This document shows, piece by piece, positions 24,164 through 35,748 of a stretch of DNA of 64,000 nt. How positions within the stretch are numbered: position 1 is the stretch's first letter; each line of letters starts with the position of its first letter. The position numbers and the translations under genes were made by a program. The stretch spans positions 152,608 through 216,607 of the forward strand of contig VXAY01005680.1 of NCBI GenBank assembly GCA_013399855.1, in the 5' to 3' direction. The DNA is from Oxyruncus cristatus. Taxonomy: Eukaryota; Chordata; Aves; Passeriformes; Cotingidae. The notes beneath the pieces were generated by a model that was not told where the DNA came from, searched no databases, and saw only the letters and a list, made by a program, of their open reading frames with translations.

Positions 24164-27100
24164 TCCAACACACTTTCCAAAACAATCAGATACTGTACTC
24201 ATGCAAATACGGCTTTCCTACCCACCCTTCTCCCCACATCTTTGTGAAAAGCATACTCAGTGTGATTTTGCTCTATCTTTGCCTTTTTATTAAGCAAAGG
24301 GTAGATAAAATGCTCACATATTACTATTAAATATAAGCAGACAAGTTCTACAATGTTAAACCCAGGTGATTAACAGCTTAAGGAAAGGCATAATTAGTGG
24401 AAATCTGGGAATGCAGAATGTGTCATGAAGAGAATAGATTTTTGAAATTTATAAAATAAATGATTCTACTCTATTTTATTATTAAGCTTAGTTCTTAAGC
24501 TGTGTGGTAAAGAGAATGTGAAATTTTAACTTACTGCCTCACTTGAAACTGACTGAGTTTTGTACTTTAAAAAACCCTCAACACCTGCCTAAGACTGTGT
24601 TTATTTTGGTATCCTAAAAGTGGTTGGACTATTTGAGATATCAATCTTTATAACAAAACCTCCACCAAATGCTATTGCACTTTCTAATGATCCATGAAAA
24701 CCAAGAAGAGACCACTATAAATCATATAGGAAGGAAAAAAAATGTTTTTCTTATGGATAGAGAAAACAAAGGTTTAAACCCAGCTATGTGGTGCCCTCAG
24801 ATAACTCTTCATCTTCTCAAGAAGATATGCTGCATTTTCTGATTCCTTCTGGTAAAATACTGTCCATGTTGTTTTAAAAGCTCCAGCCTGATTGAAATCC
24901 TAAAAAATAAATAAATGGAGTTATGTTTTGCCGACATACTCTCCTGCAAAAGGCTTGTTAAAATACCTGAGGTATAAACATGCCCTTACAGAAGGAAAGG
25001 AAAATGAACAGTTCTTATGGAAACCCCCCTAAGGATTTAATGTTAGTCTTTGCATTCACTTTGAGCATTGAACCAAACCTCAGAAATGGGCCAAGTTTCA
25101 AACAGCTGTAACTGCTGCAGACTCCAGCCCAGGGAGCAATTTTCTCATAATCTTTTACATACGGTGTGTTTTCTCTCCGTCTGCATTCAAGTAAGCTCGC
25201 TTCCAGTTGTACATGCCTCTTTTACAGTTTTGACTCTAACATATGAGGTAAAGAGGAAATATTATACAATCAATTGCCTGGCATTACTAGGTCCTTACAT
25301 TTATTTCATATGAGCTACAAATGATTGAGTAATGGATTATGGCTGATAAAAAGTAAAAATCATGTAAAAGGGTTTTAATAATTATTAAAGTTATTCTCAC
25401 TGCGTTTTGGATGTAAGAGCAAGACCTCATATATACATATTTCCATGTGAAATTTTCTTACTTAATATCACTGGTAGACTTCCTTTCAGGAACGAGTCAA
25501 TCTGATCAGGGTGCAGAAAGCAGTTTAAAGTTCTTTGTCCTTCTCGTGCATGCCAATACACTCAATGTCTTCTGGAATTAGTGCAAATGAAAAATAGCTA
25601 GGTGCTGGCAAGCAGTGCTTTCAGATACATCTGGGGGCATGTTTAATGTTTTTTAAGCCCTTTCTGGCTGTATGAATGTACTTTCAGATTCTGTAACAGG
25701 ATTTTGAGATGAGGCCTTGCTAGTCCATGCTATAACTTGTTAGTCTTTAGCATGTCCCAATTGGAAGTAATAGGCTAATATTAACAATCTCTTTCCTTCT
25801 GTCGTCTCTACCAGAAATTGCTGAAAAACTTTCTTACGATCCTTTAAAATGTTCCATTTACAACATTCAAGCTGCTTTAAAAGTACTCTGAATCTGTTGT
25901 AAAGTTGTGCTAGTTGTGATTCTGTGATTTGACTCAATGCTTGTAGCTGGAGAACCAACTGGGAAGAATGATCTGGAGAGTACTGTGTATAAGAATTGTA
26001 AATCAGTCCTTGTTCTGGTGCACGCAGCAGCAGAAGGTTGGGGAGTGTGGGAATCTGAGATCAGGGGGGCTGTTGTTTGCAAGCAGTTTAATGTCTGTCT
26101 GTGAGAAGCGGAATGACAGCAGTTATTAAGTGATTTTTACGTGAGTAAAGCATGAGTAGCACTTGCTGGTTTTTACATCTGCCATCTGAAGTGTTAAGGC
26201 TTTATTTTTAGGAGTTGGTTTAGTATGTATAGACAGCAAGAACTTAAATATTGGTCTGAGGTTTTGAATGAACCAGAGTGCATTTTGTGTGGACACAGCA
26301 TAATTTAAAGTTGTGTTTTTTTTAAATCAGAAAGTAAGTTACACTGTCATAGAGAAATAGCTTTGGTTACTCAGTGGAAAAAAAATGGCTTAACTGAGTT
26401 ATTCATTTTGTGACGATTAAAACACCCTTCATTGAGTAGGTGAAATACTGACCTGTGTTACTATTCATAAAAGTATTTTCTAACTCAAAATGTATCATTG
26501 TCATGGAATACTCCTTGAAGGGAAGGTATGTGGAGGTGAAACTGCGTGTATTGTGCACAAGTCATGTTAATAGATACAAAATATCAATTAGTGTTCACTA
26601 AGATGCTGGTGCAGTGAATTGAATAACACACACTTCATTTTTCTAGTTGGAAAGCTGGTTTATGCTGGAAGCTAGTGCTGGCCTGCCATGGTCCTGAAGC
26701 ATAGGGAACTGTGCTGCTACTTGCCTTGCAGAGCCTGATAATGAATTACTGGGGAAGATAGAATCTCTTGCTAACTATAGCAGCCTCTGGCACTTACCTG
26801 CACTCACTTGTCACTTCCATTTTCTCTGCCTCCTTTAAGCAGAGAGATTTCAAGAGATTATGCGAAGAAAGCGACTTACTACACTGGTATTTCACCAAGA
26901 TGAGTAAATAATGTAAATAAGATTAAATTATTGAAAGTGAATAGAAATATATGCATGATAATTTGTTGAGTAAGACAAGAACCAGAGATCACATGAGAAC
27001 AGATCTAGTGATAAGATGGAATGAAAAGACTGAACCTAGGGGGAAAGGCAAAACCCAGGCCATGCAGGTGGAAGACAGGAGGTGCCGGTATCTGAATCTC

Positions 27101-27338
27101 AGAAGACTGGACAAAAGAGAGGTCTCTGATATGAAGGAGCCACAGAAAGAGACCGAGGCTTTCCCATTAAAGGCTTGGCTTGAAGGTGGCTGCTTTTAAC
27201 TTGCTGACCTCACACTACAAATGAGCAAACCTGTCTATCACACCACACAATATGGGATTATTCAGCTATATCATAATAATTTTCCTATCTCTTGCTTCAT
27301 CTGCTACTCAAGGTTGCCCATTTATTTTAAAGTCTTAA

Positions 27339-28064
27339 TCATAGAATCATAGAATCACAGAATTAACTGGGTTGGAAGAGACCTCCGAGATCATCAAGTC
27401 CAACCCTTGATCTAACCCCACTGTGATTACTAGATCATGGCACTCAGTGCCACATCCAGCCTCATCTTAAAAACCTCCAGGGACGGTGAATCCACCACCT
27501 CTCTGGGCAGGCCATTCCTGTGTCTGATCACTCTCTCTATAAAGAACTTCTTTCTAATATCCAACCTAAACCTCCCCTGGCAGAGCTTAAGACCATGCCC
27601 TCGTGTCCTACTGCTGATTACCCGGGAGAAGAGACCAACCCCCATCTGGCTACAACCTCCTCTCAGGTAGTTGTAGAGAGCGATGAGGTCTCCCCTGAGC
27701 CTTCTCTTCTCCAGGCTAAACAACCCCAGCTCCCTCAGCCTCTCCTCATAGGACTTGTGCTCGAGTCCCTTCACCAGCCTGGTTGCTCTTCTCTGGACCT
27801 GCTCCAGCACCTCAATATCCCTCCTGAACTGAGGGGCCCAGAACTGGACACAGCACTCCAGGTGTGGCCTCACCAGTGCTGAGTACAGGGGCAGAATCAC
27901 CTCCCTGTTCCTGATCCAGGCCAGGATGCCATTGGCCTTCTTGGCCACCTGGGCACACTGCTGGCTCATCTTCAGCTTCCTGTCAATCCAAACTCCCAGA
28001 TCCCTTTCTACCTGGCTGCTCTCCAGCCACTCTGTGCCCAGCCTGTAGCACTGCAGGGGGTTGT
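27339..28064 (-). mobile_element. CR1 LINE, young, 5'-truncated
   Basis: Antisense CR1 insertion. Its 3' end lies on the left and reads 'atcatagaatcatagaatca' from 27340, the complement of the ATTCTATG terminal repeat. This is followed by 'gggttggaagagacctccga' and 'atcatcaagtccaaccc', the standard CR1 3' UTR. The right end stops abruptly at about 28064, where CR1 text ('ctgtagcactgcaggggg') gives way to unique AT-rich sequence. This is the usual 5' truncation of target-primed insertion. The reading frame inside is unbroken, which makes this the youngest repeat in the window. A GTCTTA word occurs just outside both ends but is too short to call a target-site duplication. Confidence 0.97.
27430..28064 (-). 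pseudogene. CR1 ORF2 C-terminal fragment (reverse transcriptase end)
   Basis: C-terminal part of the CR1 ORF2 protein, a multifunctional endonuclease/reverse transcriptase that copies CR1 RNA into the genome by target-primed reverse transcription. About 210 codons are open from the truncation at 28064 to the stop at 27430. Recognisable conserved blocks in order are '[17 protein letters not shown]', '[17 protein letters not shown]', '[20 protein letters not shown]', '[20 protein letters not shown]', '[11 protein letters not shown]' and '[18 protein letters not shown]'. The N-terminal half, including the endonuclease and the catalytic FADD-type motif of the polymerase, is missing. The fragment therefore cannot be active, and the internal methionine at 27969 is not a natural start. 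The absence of stops reflects recent insertion and not selection in place. Confidence 0.93.
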
Positions 28065-30988
28065 TAATGTCTTAGGTAGGGCTATTACAAACTTTCAAGC
28101 TTATCTGAGAGCTTAATTTGCCCTGCAGACCTTTATGAAAGATGATGATGCATGAGCCTGAAAGAACTCAGCATGAAACAAATTGTATTTCATAAGAATA
28201 TTCAATAGTAGTCAATAAACTTGGGTCCTACCTATTCCACTTTATCAAGTCACCCTAAACCTAAATGTATTTTCATAGAGCTGCTGAAGTTAACTTAAAC
28301 TTTTTTTTTTTGTTTGTTTTGTTTTGTTTTATAAGAAAATTTTATTGGACTCTAAAATTTAGCATGTATTTTCATTTTGAGGATTAATGGATCTAAAGAG
28401 ATTGGCAGATATATTCCTTGTAAATGTGCACTTTGAAATTGAAACAATGTTTTTTGGTTAGATTGAAAAAAATGGCACTTTATTTAATTTTAAGGTGGAT
28501 ATTGGGTATACTGTTATGGCTTTTATGGTAATATAACCTTTCACTGACTGGAATATTGGTCAGCAAGATTTTGATTCTGCAAAAATAATTCAAATTTCCT
28601 AAATAAACAATGAGTGATTTGTGTTAATCAGGAGAAAAATAATAAGTGATCAGATGAGACTCAGCTGCAGGAGCATAGTTTGAAAAGACCCTCTTCCGTG
28701 AGAGAAGTTCTGGGAATCCCTGTTGATGTTTTCAGTGTCTTTTACTTTGTGGTAGCAAACTTAAATAAAAGTTCATTACAACAAACAACCCCCCCCATCC
28801 CGCCACTGAAATTAGATTCACAGTAGGTGACACCAAGTGCATTTTTACCCGTAAGGCAGACCTGATAGAACTGTAATGATATTTGGTAATGTATAATTAT
28901 TTGACTTTATAAACTGCTGAGTAGACTAAATGAGAATCAGAGTGATAATACATTAGTATTGTTTGTTTTCCAGTACTGAGCATGCACAAATAGCATTGGA
29001 ATAGCTCATTTCTTGACTGTAATTTAATATATTTTAGTGAGCCTTGATTTTTGACATCTGGGCCCTCCCTGTATTGGAAATAGCTTATAAGTACTTTTTT
29101 TTTTGTTTTGTTTCTTGGTGAATGAAAAGCAAAAATTTTTGCAGGGTATTGACAAGGCCAGAAATGGTGATGTGCATCTTAAGCATCAGCAAGTCGCATT
29201 TAGCAGAAAACTTTGATGAACACACAATGCATATTGAAGAAAACAGAACAACTCAGGCTTGGAAAAGAAGTGATAAGTTAGTTACAGTCTATTTTTCTGG
29301 GTAGATCTATGTCATTACCCTGCTGAACATGGCACAGATAACAGTGCCATTTGTGGAGCTGCAAAAATGCGAGGTCTCTTAGACCGCCAAAGCTTTTGCC
29401 TGAGCTAATTGTTCGTATTTTATTATTAAAGAGGAGCACTTAATAGCTTTAAGTCCTAAAAATGTAAAAATAACAGCCTGTAGTTTTTTTTTTTTGTCTT
29501 GGCCTGTTGAGCTTTCCTTTTTTATTCCTTGGCTGTAGCCATCAGAAATTCCTGGCATATCCCCCTTTTCTGTTGAAGGTGTATTTTCAATTGGTTTCTA
29601 ATTCACATGCAAAAATTTTAAGACATTTTTCACTATTGAACCTGAGTTTTTTCCTCTTGATTGATTGGTCATAAACCTTGACAATATGACATGGAACTTG
29701 CAAGAGACTTTAAGCGTGTAATAATCACTGCAGATACCAGAATTATGTTTCATTTTCTGAAGTAGATCCCTCACAATTCCTCTTCCATTACCCTCATCCT
29801 TAATAGATCGAAAATTCGTTTCAAAACTCACTTACATAGTTTGTGTTTTCAGTAGGTATTTGGGCACTGCTTTTGCAAAAAATAGCACACTTTTTAATGA
29901 CCTTGTATAACCGCAGTATTTTTTTAGCATTACTTAGATCTGCAAACTGTCTCCAGGGAAAAGTATCAGACATTCCTACACAGTGACCCACTAGATTTTC
30001 TTCCATATCATATATTGTAGAAACTGTGAATGCTCCCAGCTATCTTAATTGAGTGACATAGTGACATGCTTGTTAATATCCTGGTCCTATTCTTTTATAG
30101 TTTCTTGTCTTCTGTTTGGTTTTAGCTTTGTTATTTCTAAGCTGTGTTTTCTTTCCATTTCCTTCAGATTTCCAACCACCCCTGTTGATCATTTTCCGAC
30201 AGTGATCAAATCACACAGTGAATTGTGACTCAGCTAATTTTAATGTGATTATAATATAATGCAATTATAGTCATTCCTTTGTATTTTCATAGCTTTTTTT
30301 AAATAATAAATGCTTGAATCTTATGCTACCATGAAATGGGGCAGAGCTTTCACTCCCTAAATATGATTAACATATAGATGTGCTATACTATTAATATAAA
30401 TTGAGATACTCTGTTATGTTATAGCCATCCAAGAGATAGCTCTTGGTTAACTATCCCATGCTTTATCAAAAACTATATGATCTGTATCAATGTCATGGTT
30501 ATATTTTGATGATGTTCTTCGGTAGACTGCTGAGAGTCTCACACTTCATAGCTCTAGTATTCTTCATTGAGTGTATGCTTTGATTGTCTGTTTCACTTCA
30601 TCTTTCTAGTCTGGAAGACCTTATAATAGCCAAATCAGCATTTTTCTTTGAATGAAGAAAGCCCATTGCCCTTCATTCATATAAGAAGTGAAATGTTTTC
30701 TTGCACTCTATAAACTAGGTCCTGATCCTCAGTAATGTAAAGCTGCAGTTTATAGATACACTTGTGCACCTTTTTTTTCAAGATATGTGAATTTCCATTT
30801 GATAGGAATAAAAGCATGGTAGTCTCATTCTTAATGACTGTTCTACTCTATGCACCTTGGAATGGAAAAACACTGTAGGAAAAGGGTGATGGTACTAGAT
30901 TTTTAAAAATTTGTCTTTGACTTCAATGGGTCACAGAAACCTTTTGATTCAACTGGGGAGTGAAGGCATGGAAGCTATTACTTTTTTT
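28065..30988. other. Non-coding AT-rich stretch
   Basis: No supported gene. It holds a (GTTTT)/poly-T tract at 28301-28331, a short poly-C near 28789 and poly-T runs near 29096 and 29485. Open frames do not exceed about 77 codons and show no domain. Confidence 0.6.
28301..28331. repeat. T-rich (GTTTT)n tract
   Basis: Eleven T followed by GTTTG/GTTTT units. Seen directly. Confidence 0.85.
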
Positions 30989-30999
30989 NNNNNNNNNNN
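30989..30999. other. Run of N (assembly gap or masked bases)
   Basis: Eleven N between a T run and GGGTTTG plus a long poly-T. It is probably an unresolved homopolymer, so the true length here is uncertain. Confidence 0.98.
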
Positions 31000-31005
31000 G
31001 GGTTT

Positions 31006-31006
<1 letters not shown>

Positions 31007-31042
<36 letters not shown>

Positions 31043-31300
31043 CTTTGTTTGCGTATTTATTTTATTTGACAATCTCATCTTCCATGTTTGCTGCCAAAGG
31101 CTAGAGCTGTGCTACCCTCTTGGGTGAAAACCTCTATCACTCACTCTTGAGGTCCTTGTGAGAACGAATACCAAAAGACCTCATTACATTTAGCCAATGA
31201 AGTTAAATCTCTAGTAGATGCAGGTGGGGATGTCTCTGATAGCTGTCTAGCAGCAAAATGAATCACAAAGAAATGTCATGCAATTGAGTCAAAGCTGTCT
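31007..31300 (-). pseudogene. Possible retrocopied mRNA 3' end with poly(A)
   Basis: On the minus strand this reads as unique sequence, two overlapping AATAAA signals (plus-strand TTTATT at 31056-31061 and 31061-31066), 16-25 nt of spacer, then a poly(A) of 33 (plus-strand T at 31007-31039). That order is the hallmark of a cleaved and polyadenylated transcript copied back into the genome. The sequence ahead of the signals is less AT-rich than its surroundings. It contains a short frame ending MEDEIVK and a stop just before AATAAA, but all longer frames are broken, so any coding part is decayed. I could not identify the parent gene. The 5' boundary is unknown; a poly-A run at 31309-31322 lies nearby. 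Alternatively the poly-T is a plain homopolymer and the AATAAA words are chance in AT-rich DNA. Confidence 0.35.
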
Positions 31301-31308
31301 GCTGTCTT

Positions 31309-31322
31309 TAAAAAAAAAAAAA
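31309..31322. repeat. Poly-A tract
   Basis: About 13-14 A in a row. Seen directly. Confidence 0.9.
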
Positions 31323-32221
31323 CAACGTACAAATATACTGACTTTTAATGTAATCAGGGCAGAATATTTTTACACTGCTCCATAAAATAAGAGACTTTTA
31401 AAAATGATGCATCATGCTAGGTGAATGCTATGAATTTAGTATTCCCTTAACTACAATAAATATTTAAGGTGTTGGTATGAGAAACATGAGTTACTGACTA
31501 TGTGTGAGAGTCCTTGCTTTAACTCAGATTTGAGTATTTCTCACAAACATGTAAGATATTACACTGCATAGTTAATAATTCCTTATTTCACAGAAAATTA
31601 CAAAATAATTGTGCTCGTCTTCATGAATTACATTTAAAATCTTGTTTCCATTTCCTCCTTCACCAAGGTCTGTGCATTACAGTATTCCATACTTAATACT
31701 CCTTCTTCTCCCTGATACTTCATATTGTATCTTTAGTTGTAAGCTCCTTTCACACCATTGTTATGCTTGAAAAGAGTAGCTTCTCTGCCTTTGAGCAGAT
31801 TTTTAAATATAACCATCTCCCCTGGTTACTACTTATATTTGAAGCTCAATCTTTTTCAAAACAAACAAACAAACAAAAAACAAAACAAAACTGGCTGACC
31901 TAGTTAAATAGAATTTTTTTTTTAATTTTCAGTTTAATTTTCAAGCCTCCTGACTGCAAAAAAAAAAAAAATCTCATTTTGACCTATGTGTCAAACTTAG
32001 TATGTTTCTAGGTCTCTGTGTTTGCCTGATTAAGAAAGTTCAACCTATTTCTTTTAAGAAAGATATTTCAAAGTGTCTGATTATTATCTGAAAGTACTTT
32101 CATGGCAATCAGATTTCTGCTACGAGACAGCTATATATGATTGAGATATAACATGATATAATGGCTTGTAATGAAACACATGCAAATTCAGGTTAACATG
32201 CCTTTTCCTCTGGGAAGAATG
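31323..32221. other. Non-coding AT-rich stretch
   Basis: No gene or element beyond a (CAAA)n tract (31858-31890) and poly-T/poly-A runs near 31913 and 31960. Confidence 0.6.
31858..31890. repeat. (CAAA)n tract
   Basis: Repeated CAAA/CAAAA units. Seen directly. Confidence 0.88.
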
Positions 32222-32366
32222 ATTAACTGTTGGAGCAATTTGTACAAGATGTGGTAGACTCTATCTCTTTAAACATCTTTCTGAAAGATGTCTTGAGCTA
32301 TTTTAAACTAGTAGTTGGTTAGAGAATGATGGTCTGAATCAACCGCTGGGTGAACCTTTATACTTA
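32222..32366 (+). mobile_element. Ancient CR1/L3-type LINE 3' relic
   Basis: Text order matches the 3' end of old amniote CR1-like elements. 'tggagcaattt' (CR1 'tggaacaattt') is followed by 'gatgtggtagactctatctc' (CR1 'gatgtggtggattctccatctc'), 'tttaaacatctttctgaaag' and 'atg', then 'gaatgatggtctgaatcaac' (CR1 'gatgg(t)ctga'). Sense orientation, both ends eroded. It is much more diverged than the other CR1 copies. Confidence 0.55.
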
Positions 32367-35300
32367 CTGACCTGCCAAACAGAAGCAGATGGCAATGCTA
32401 GGAAGTGTTATAAAATACTTAATATTGAAGGGGAATTTTATTTTCATAGTAGGGCTGTGTAGGTGTAAAGCATCCATGTTCTCTCCAGTTATCAGGAAGT
32501 ATTTGACCTTCTGGAAGGAGTATGAAATTGGTGTTCTCTAGTTTTCTATCAGTGCCATAGAAATGTTTTTGGCATACAAAGCACAGAAGTGTACAAGTGT
32601 GGTCAGTTTTATAGAGAAGTCATTCAGAATTTAAGATTTGTCCTATGCTTTTTCCAGAACTATTTTATTCCACTAAAAAGTCACTGTTTTTATAGAGCAC
32701 TACACCTGTGAGAGGTGATGGTAACACTTAAGCTGGTTAAGAAAAATTCATTCATAATGGTTAAGCAAAAATATTTCTACCGTTATTCACTCAATTGTGG
32801 AAATTATACTTACAGGATACCTTTACAAGTATTTTATTCAAATTAAAAGTTGAATAAAAAGTCTTAGGATTGAATTGTAAGTTAGCAGTGTGGTATTCTT
32901 TTCATTAAAAACCCACTTCCCTTTAGAAACATCACATCAATGCTGATTTTCTTCTTGCAAGATCCTCCTAAAATTGCTTATGAGAAGTGAGTACATTTTG
33001 GATAATGTAAGTTGTGGGATGGCCTCCATTGGTGTGTCCTTAGTTCCCAGCATAGTTGTGTTTGATTTATCACGCATTTTGCTAGTGACCATCTCCTTTA
33101 TATAGTCTTTGTTGAGCATCTGATTTGAGCTACTGCCAGATGCCACATCTCCATAGGGACAAACATAGGTCTCCTGTCTTTAGCCTGGAACTGTTGATTG
33201 CTCTAACCCCTCTTCCCTCACCCAAGAAGTGCCTCCTGGTTTGACTTTGAGGTAAATAGTTCAGAGAGCAATAAATAGAAGTGACATTGTCAGCTTTTCT
33301 ATCCCAGGCTAATATTTATCATATAACATACAGAGTTCCTGGCATGCCAAGTACAAACTAAGCTGAAGTCAGAGTCTATGCTGAAATCTTTGTTCAGAAG
33401 TTGAATTTGTGTCAATGTAGGAAGTAAATTATTCGGAGTTGTAGCAACAGTTCTAGAAGGCTAGAAAGGAGAACATTTTTCATAGTGCAAAAATTCATTT
33501 AGTTACTCCATTTTCTTAACATTTTAATTTAAATTTTAAAATAACCCTTTGGGCTGAGACTATGTATGAGAAATTTCAGCCCAACAGGGATTTTTTTTCA
33601 AAGCTTAAAGATAGTGGAAATAGTGCTAAGGATGGAATTACTTCTGTAGAACATTAACTGTGACTCTGTACTATAATTACCTTTCTTAGATGAAACTGCA
33701 GCATTTTTGTTTTGGAAATGTCTTTACACTTTGAAGTTACCTTTCAATTAAGATGAATTCTCTGCTGCTTCATGTTTGTCTCTGGCTGAACAGCAAATAG
33801 GGGATGATTGTTTTTTTAAGTGAAGGCTATCTAAACCTATGAGGTAGGTTTTATTTTTGAAGGGAAAACTTTGTGATCTTAACAATGAGTGTATACTTTT
33901 AATTCCCAGCTATATGATCTGGTATTTGGTTCTGCTGAGTTTACATTTTTCACTGCATGCTATCCAGATGGCTCTGTAAAAGCTTACTGGTATTCTTATT
34001 CTTTTATCATGCTTTTAATTTTTACCATCTCATAGTAAATATAAGGAAAAGCTAAGAGACTTAGGAAATATGAATATAAAGGTGCATAATGCAACATATT
34101 TTAATGAAAATATTATTCATAGCTATTAGCCAATTTCCTAAAAGAAATATGAATTAATTAATGTAATAACACTTTAATTTTAATATATTGCAGTACTCAA
34201 AATAGAGGGAGTAAAATTAAGCAGAATCTTCATGAATACTTGAATATTTTCTAACAGGGCAAATAAATAATGCAGCCGTACAGGATAATAATGAGAATAG
34301 AATAAACACTGTAGTTTTAGTATAAGAATTATGCATGTTGACTTTATTAAATGTTTTGCTAAAGTGTTTAATCAGATTCAGGTTAAAAACATAATTAGTA
34401 ACATCTGTTATTATCATGCCAAAATCAGAAAGCAGGATCAATTGCATCTTAAGCATTTATACAAACTTCCTGTGAGAACCAATAACTGCATCAGTACATG
34501 GAATGAAGCTCTAACTCACTATTCACTTTTCAAAGAGAAAGACAACAACAGAAAAATGAGTGATCCTGTTGCAAAATGCCTTCTTCAGACCTTCCATTGT
34601 TAGATGCTATGCCACCTACAAGAGAAATTGTTGAGTCTCTATTCATGTGCATACATTTTGCACTATCTATAAACCTGGCAGTTTATGTATTCTGAACAAA
34701 CATATACAAAGTCTATAGACAATTTTGTTTCCAGTCTCAAGAGATTTATATCAGATGATGGGACAACTCTTTGAGCACAGATGTCTTATCTAAGGTAACA
34801 GGTTCTTTTATAACAATGAATCATAGGTGTTTTTTTTACAAGTTCACAATTACTGTCTTGATACTTATGCAACATCAGAAATAGGTCTTTGCTTTCTCTG
34901 TCAATGACTTCATACACACCTTTAAAAAAACCTGAAGTTGTGTACAGCAGTAATAATTTTCAAATTTTCTTGTTTGAGAGCTGCCCTGAACACTGATATT
35001 GGCAAAAATACTTGGAGAATGTTTGCACAGTTTTCTTGAGCTTTCTATAGGGTGCAGTTGTCTCTGTAGATGGAGTAGAGGCTGCATTTGTTTATGCTCG
35101 ATACACTTCTACATTAGGTATGTTTTACTGATTTAACATTCTAAGTATTTAATTGTCTTTATAATGGTTCAATCAGCCATATGCCTCAGAGGTTACACTG
35201 AGAACTTGTTTGATCCTCAGCCAAGGTTTACTTTCAGATTATAATGAGCAGTTAGTAAGTACTCACCATCTGTTCAGGGAAAAAGAGAAATCTTCTATGT

Positions 35301-35534
35301 CTGAGTGGACAAGTGGGAAAATAATTTGGAAAGCTGATTATTAGTTCATGTAAGTAGATAATGGGCCAAATTTTGCTTAGAAAGAACTGAGAGAAAGCAA
35401 AATTATTACTGCTACAGACTAGCCCTGTGTATCAATACAAGTAGATCACTAACTGATTAGAAAATAGGTCAGCAGAAAAGGTCCTGGGGCTTCTACCGGA
35501 TAGCAAGTCTGAATAATTTGTGAGTAACAAATTT
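32367..35534. other. Non-coding AT-rich stretch
   Basis: No supported gene. An unbroken minus-strand frame of about 80 codons lies at 32937-33182 and is followed by a SINE-like tail at 33160-33215. The rest is unique AT-rich DNA with scattered homeodomain-type TAATTA words. Confidence 0.55.
33160..33215 (-). mobile_element. Possible MIR/tRNA-SINE relic
   Basis: 'cataggtctcctgtctttag' and 'gattgctctaacccct' resemble the reverse complement of the tRNA-related head of MIR-like SINEs ('ccaggtctcctg...gtgctctaacca'). Short and diverged. Confidence 0.3.
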
Positions 35535-35748
35535 TGATTAGATATATGGATTTTTTTTATCATAAAAAGGATGATCAGACACGAATATGTAGCCCAGGGA
35601 GGCTTGACTATTCAACCTTGATAGTGAAAAGTTGATTTGACATGGTCCTGAACAACCTGATTTAACTCAACCCTGCTCTGAATAGAAGTATGTTCAGCTC
35701 ATGAACAAAGGGCCTGTTCAACCTAAATTATTCACTGATTCTATGATT
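35535..35748 (+). mobile_element. Degenerate CR1 LINE 3' tail
   Basis: Sense CR1 relic. 'tttgattagatatatggatt' near 35534 matches the CR1 'tagattagatattagga' segment, followed by 'gtagcccagggagg' (CR1 'gttgcccagggagg'). Then come 'catggtcctgaacaacctga' (35641-35660), 'aaccctgctctgaatag', 'ttcaacctaaattattcact' and the terminal 'gattctatgattt'. Many indels have removed any reading frame. The 3' end at 35748 is well defined by the octamer remnant. Confidence 0.85.

Larger units (their letters stand above)
22878..27338. other. Non-coding AT-rich stretch
   Basis: No supported gene. It holds a (TTTA)n run (23691-23714), the perfect palindrome at 24138-24163 and, at 26951-27199, an 82-codon purine-rich open frame (basic, no domain recognised). 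An 'attctgtgattt' near 25918 resembles a CR1 tail, but nothing CR1-like precedes it. Confidence 0.6.

Noticed and set aside
25910..25932. 'gattctgtgattt' resembling a CR1 3' end
   Set aside because: No CR1 3' UTR text precedes it, so the octamer-like words are probably chance.
26798..26832. 35-bp minus-strand micro-exon candidate (EAEKMEVTSEC)
   Set aside because: Too short to separate from chance; the acceptor is only moderate.
27437..27882. Plus-strand open frames of 77 and 120 codons
   Set aside because: They are antisense shadows of the CR1 ORF2 fragment.
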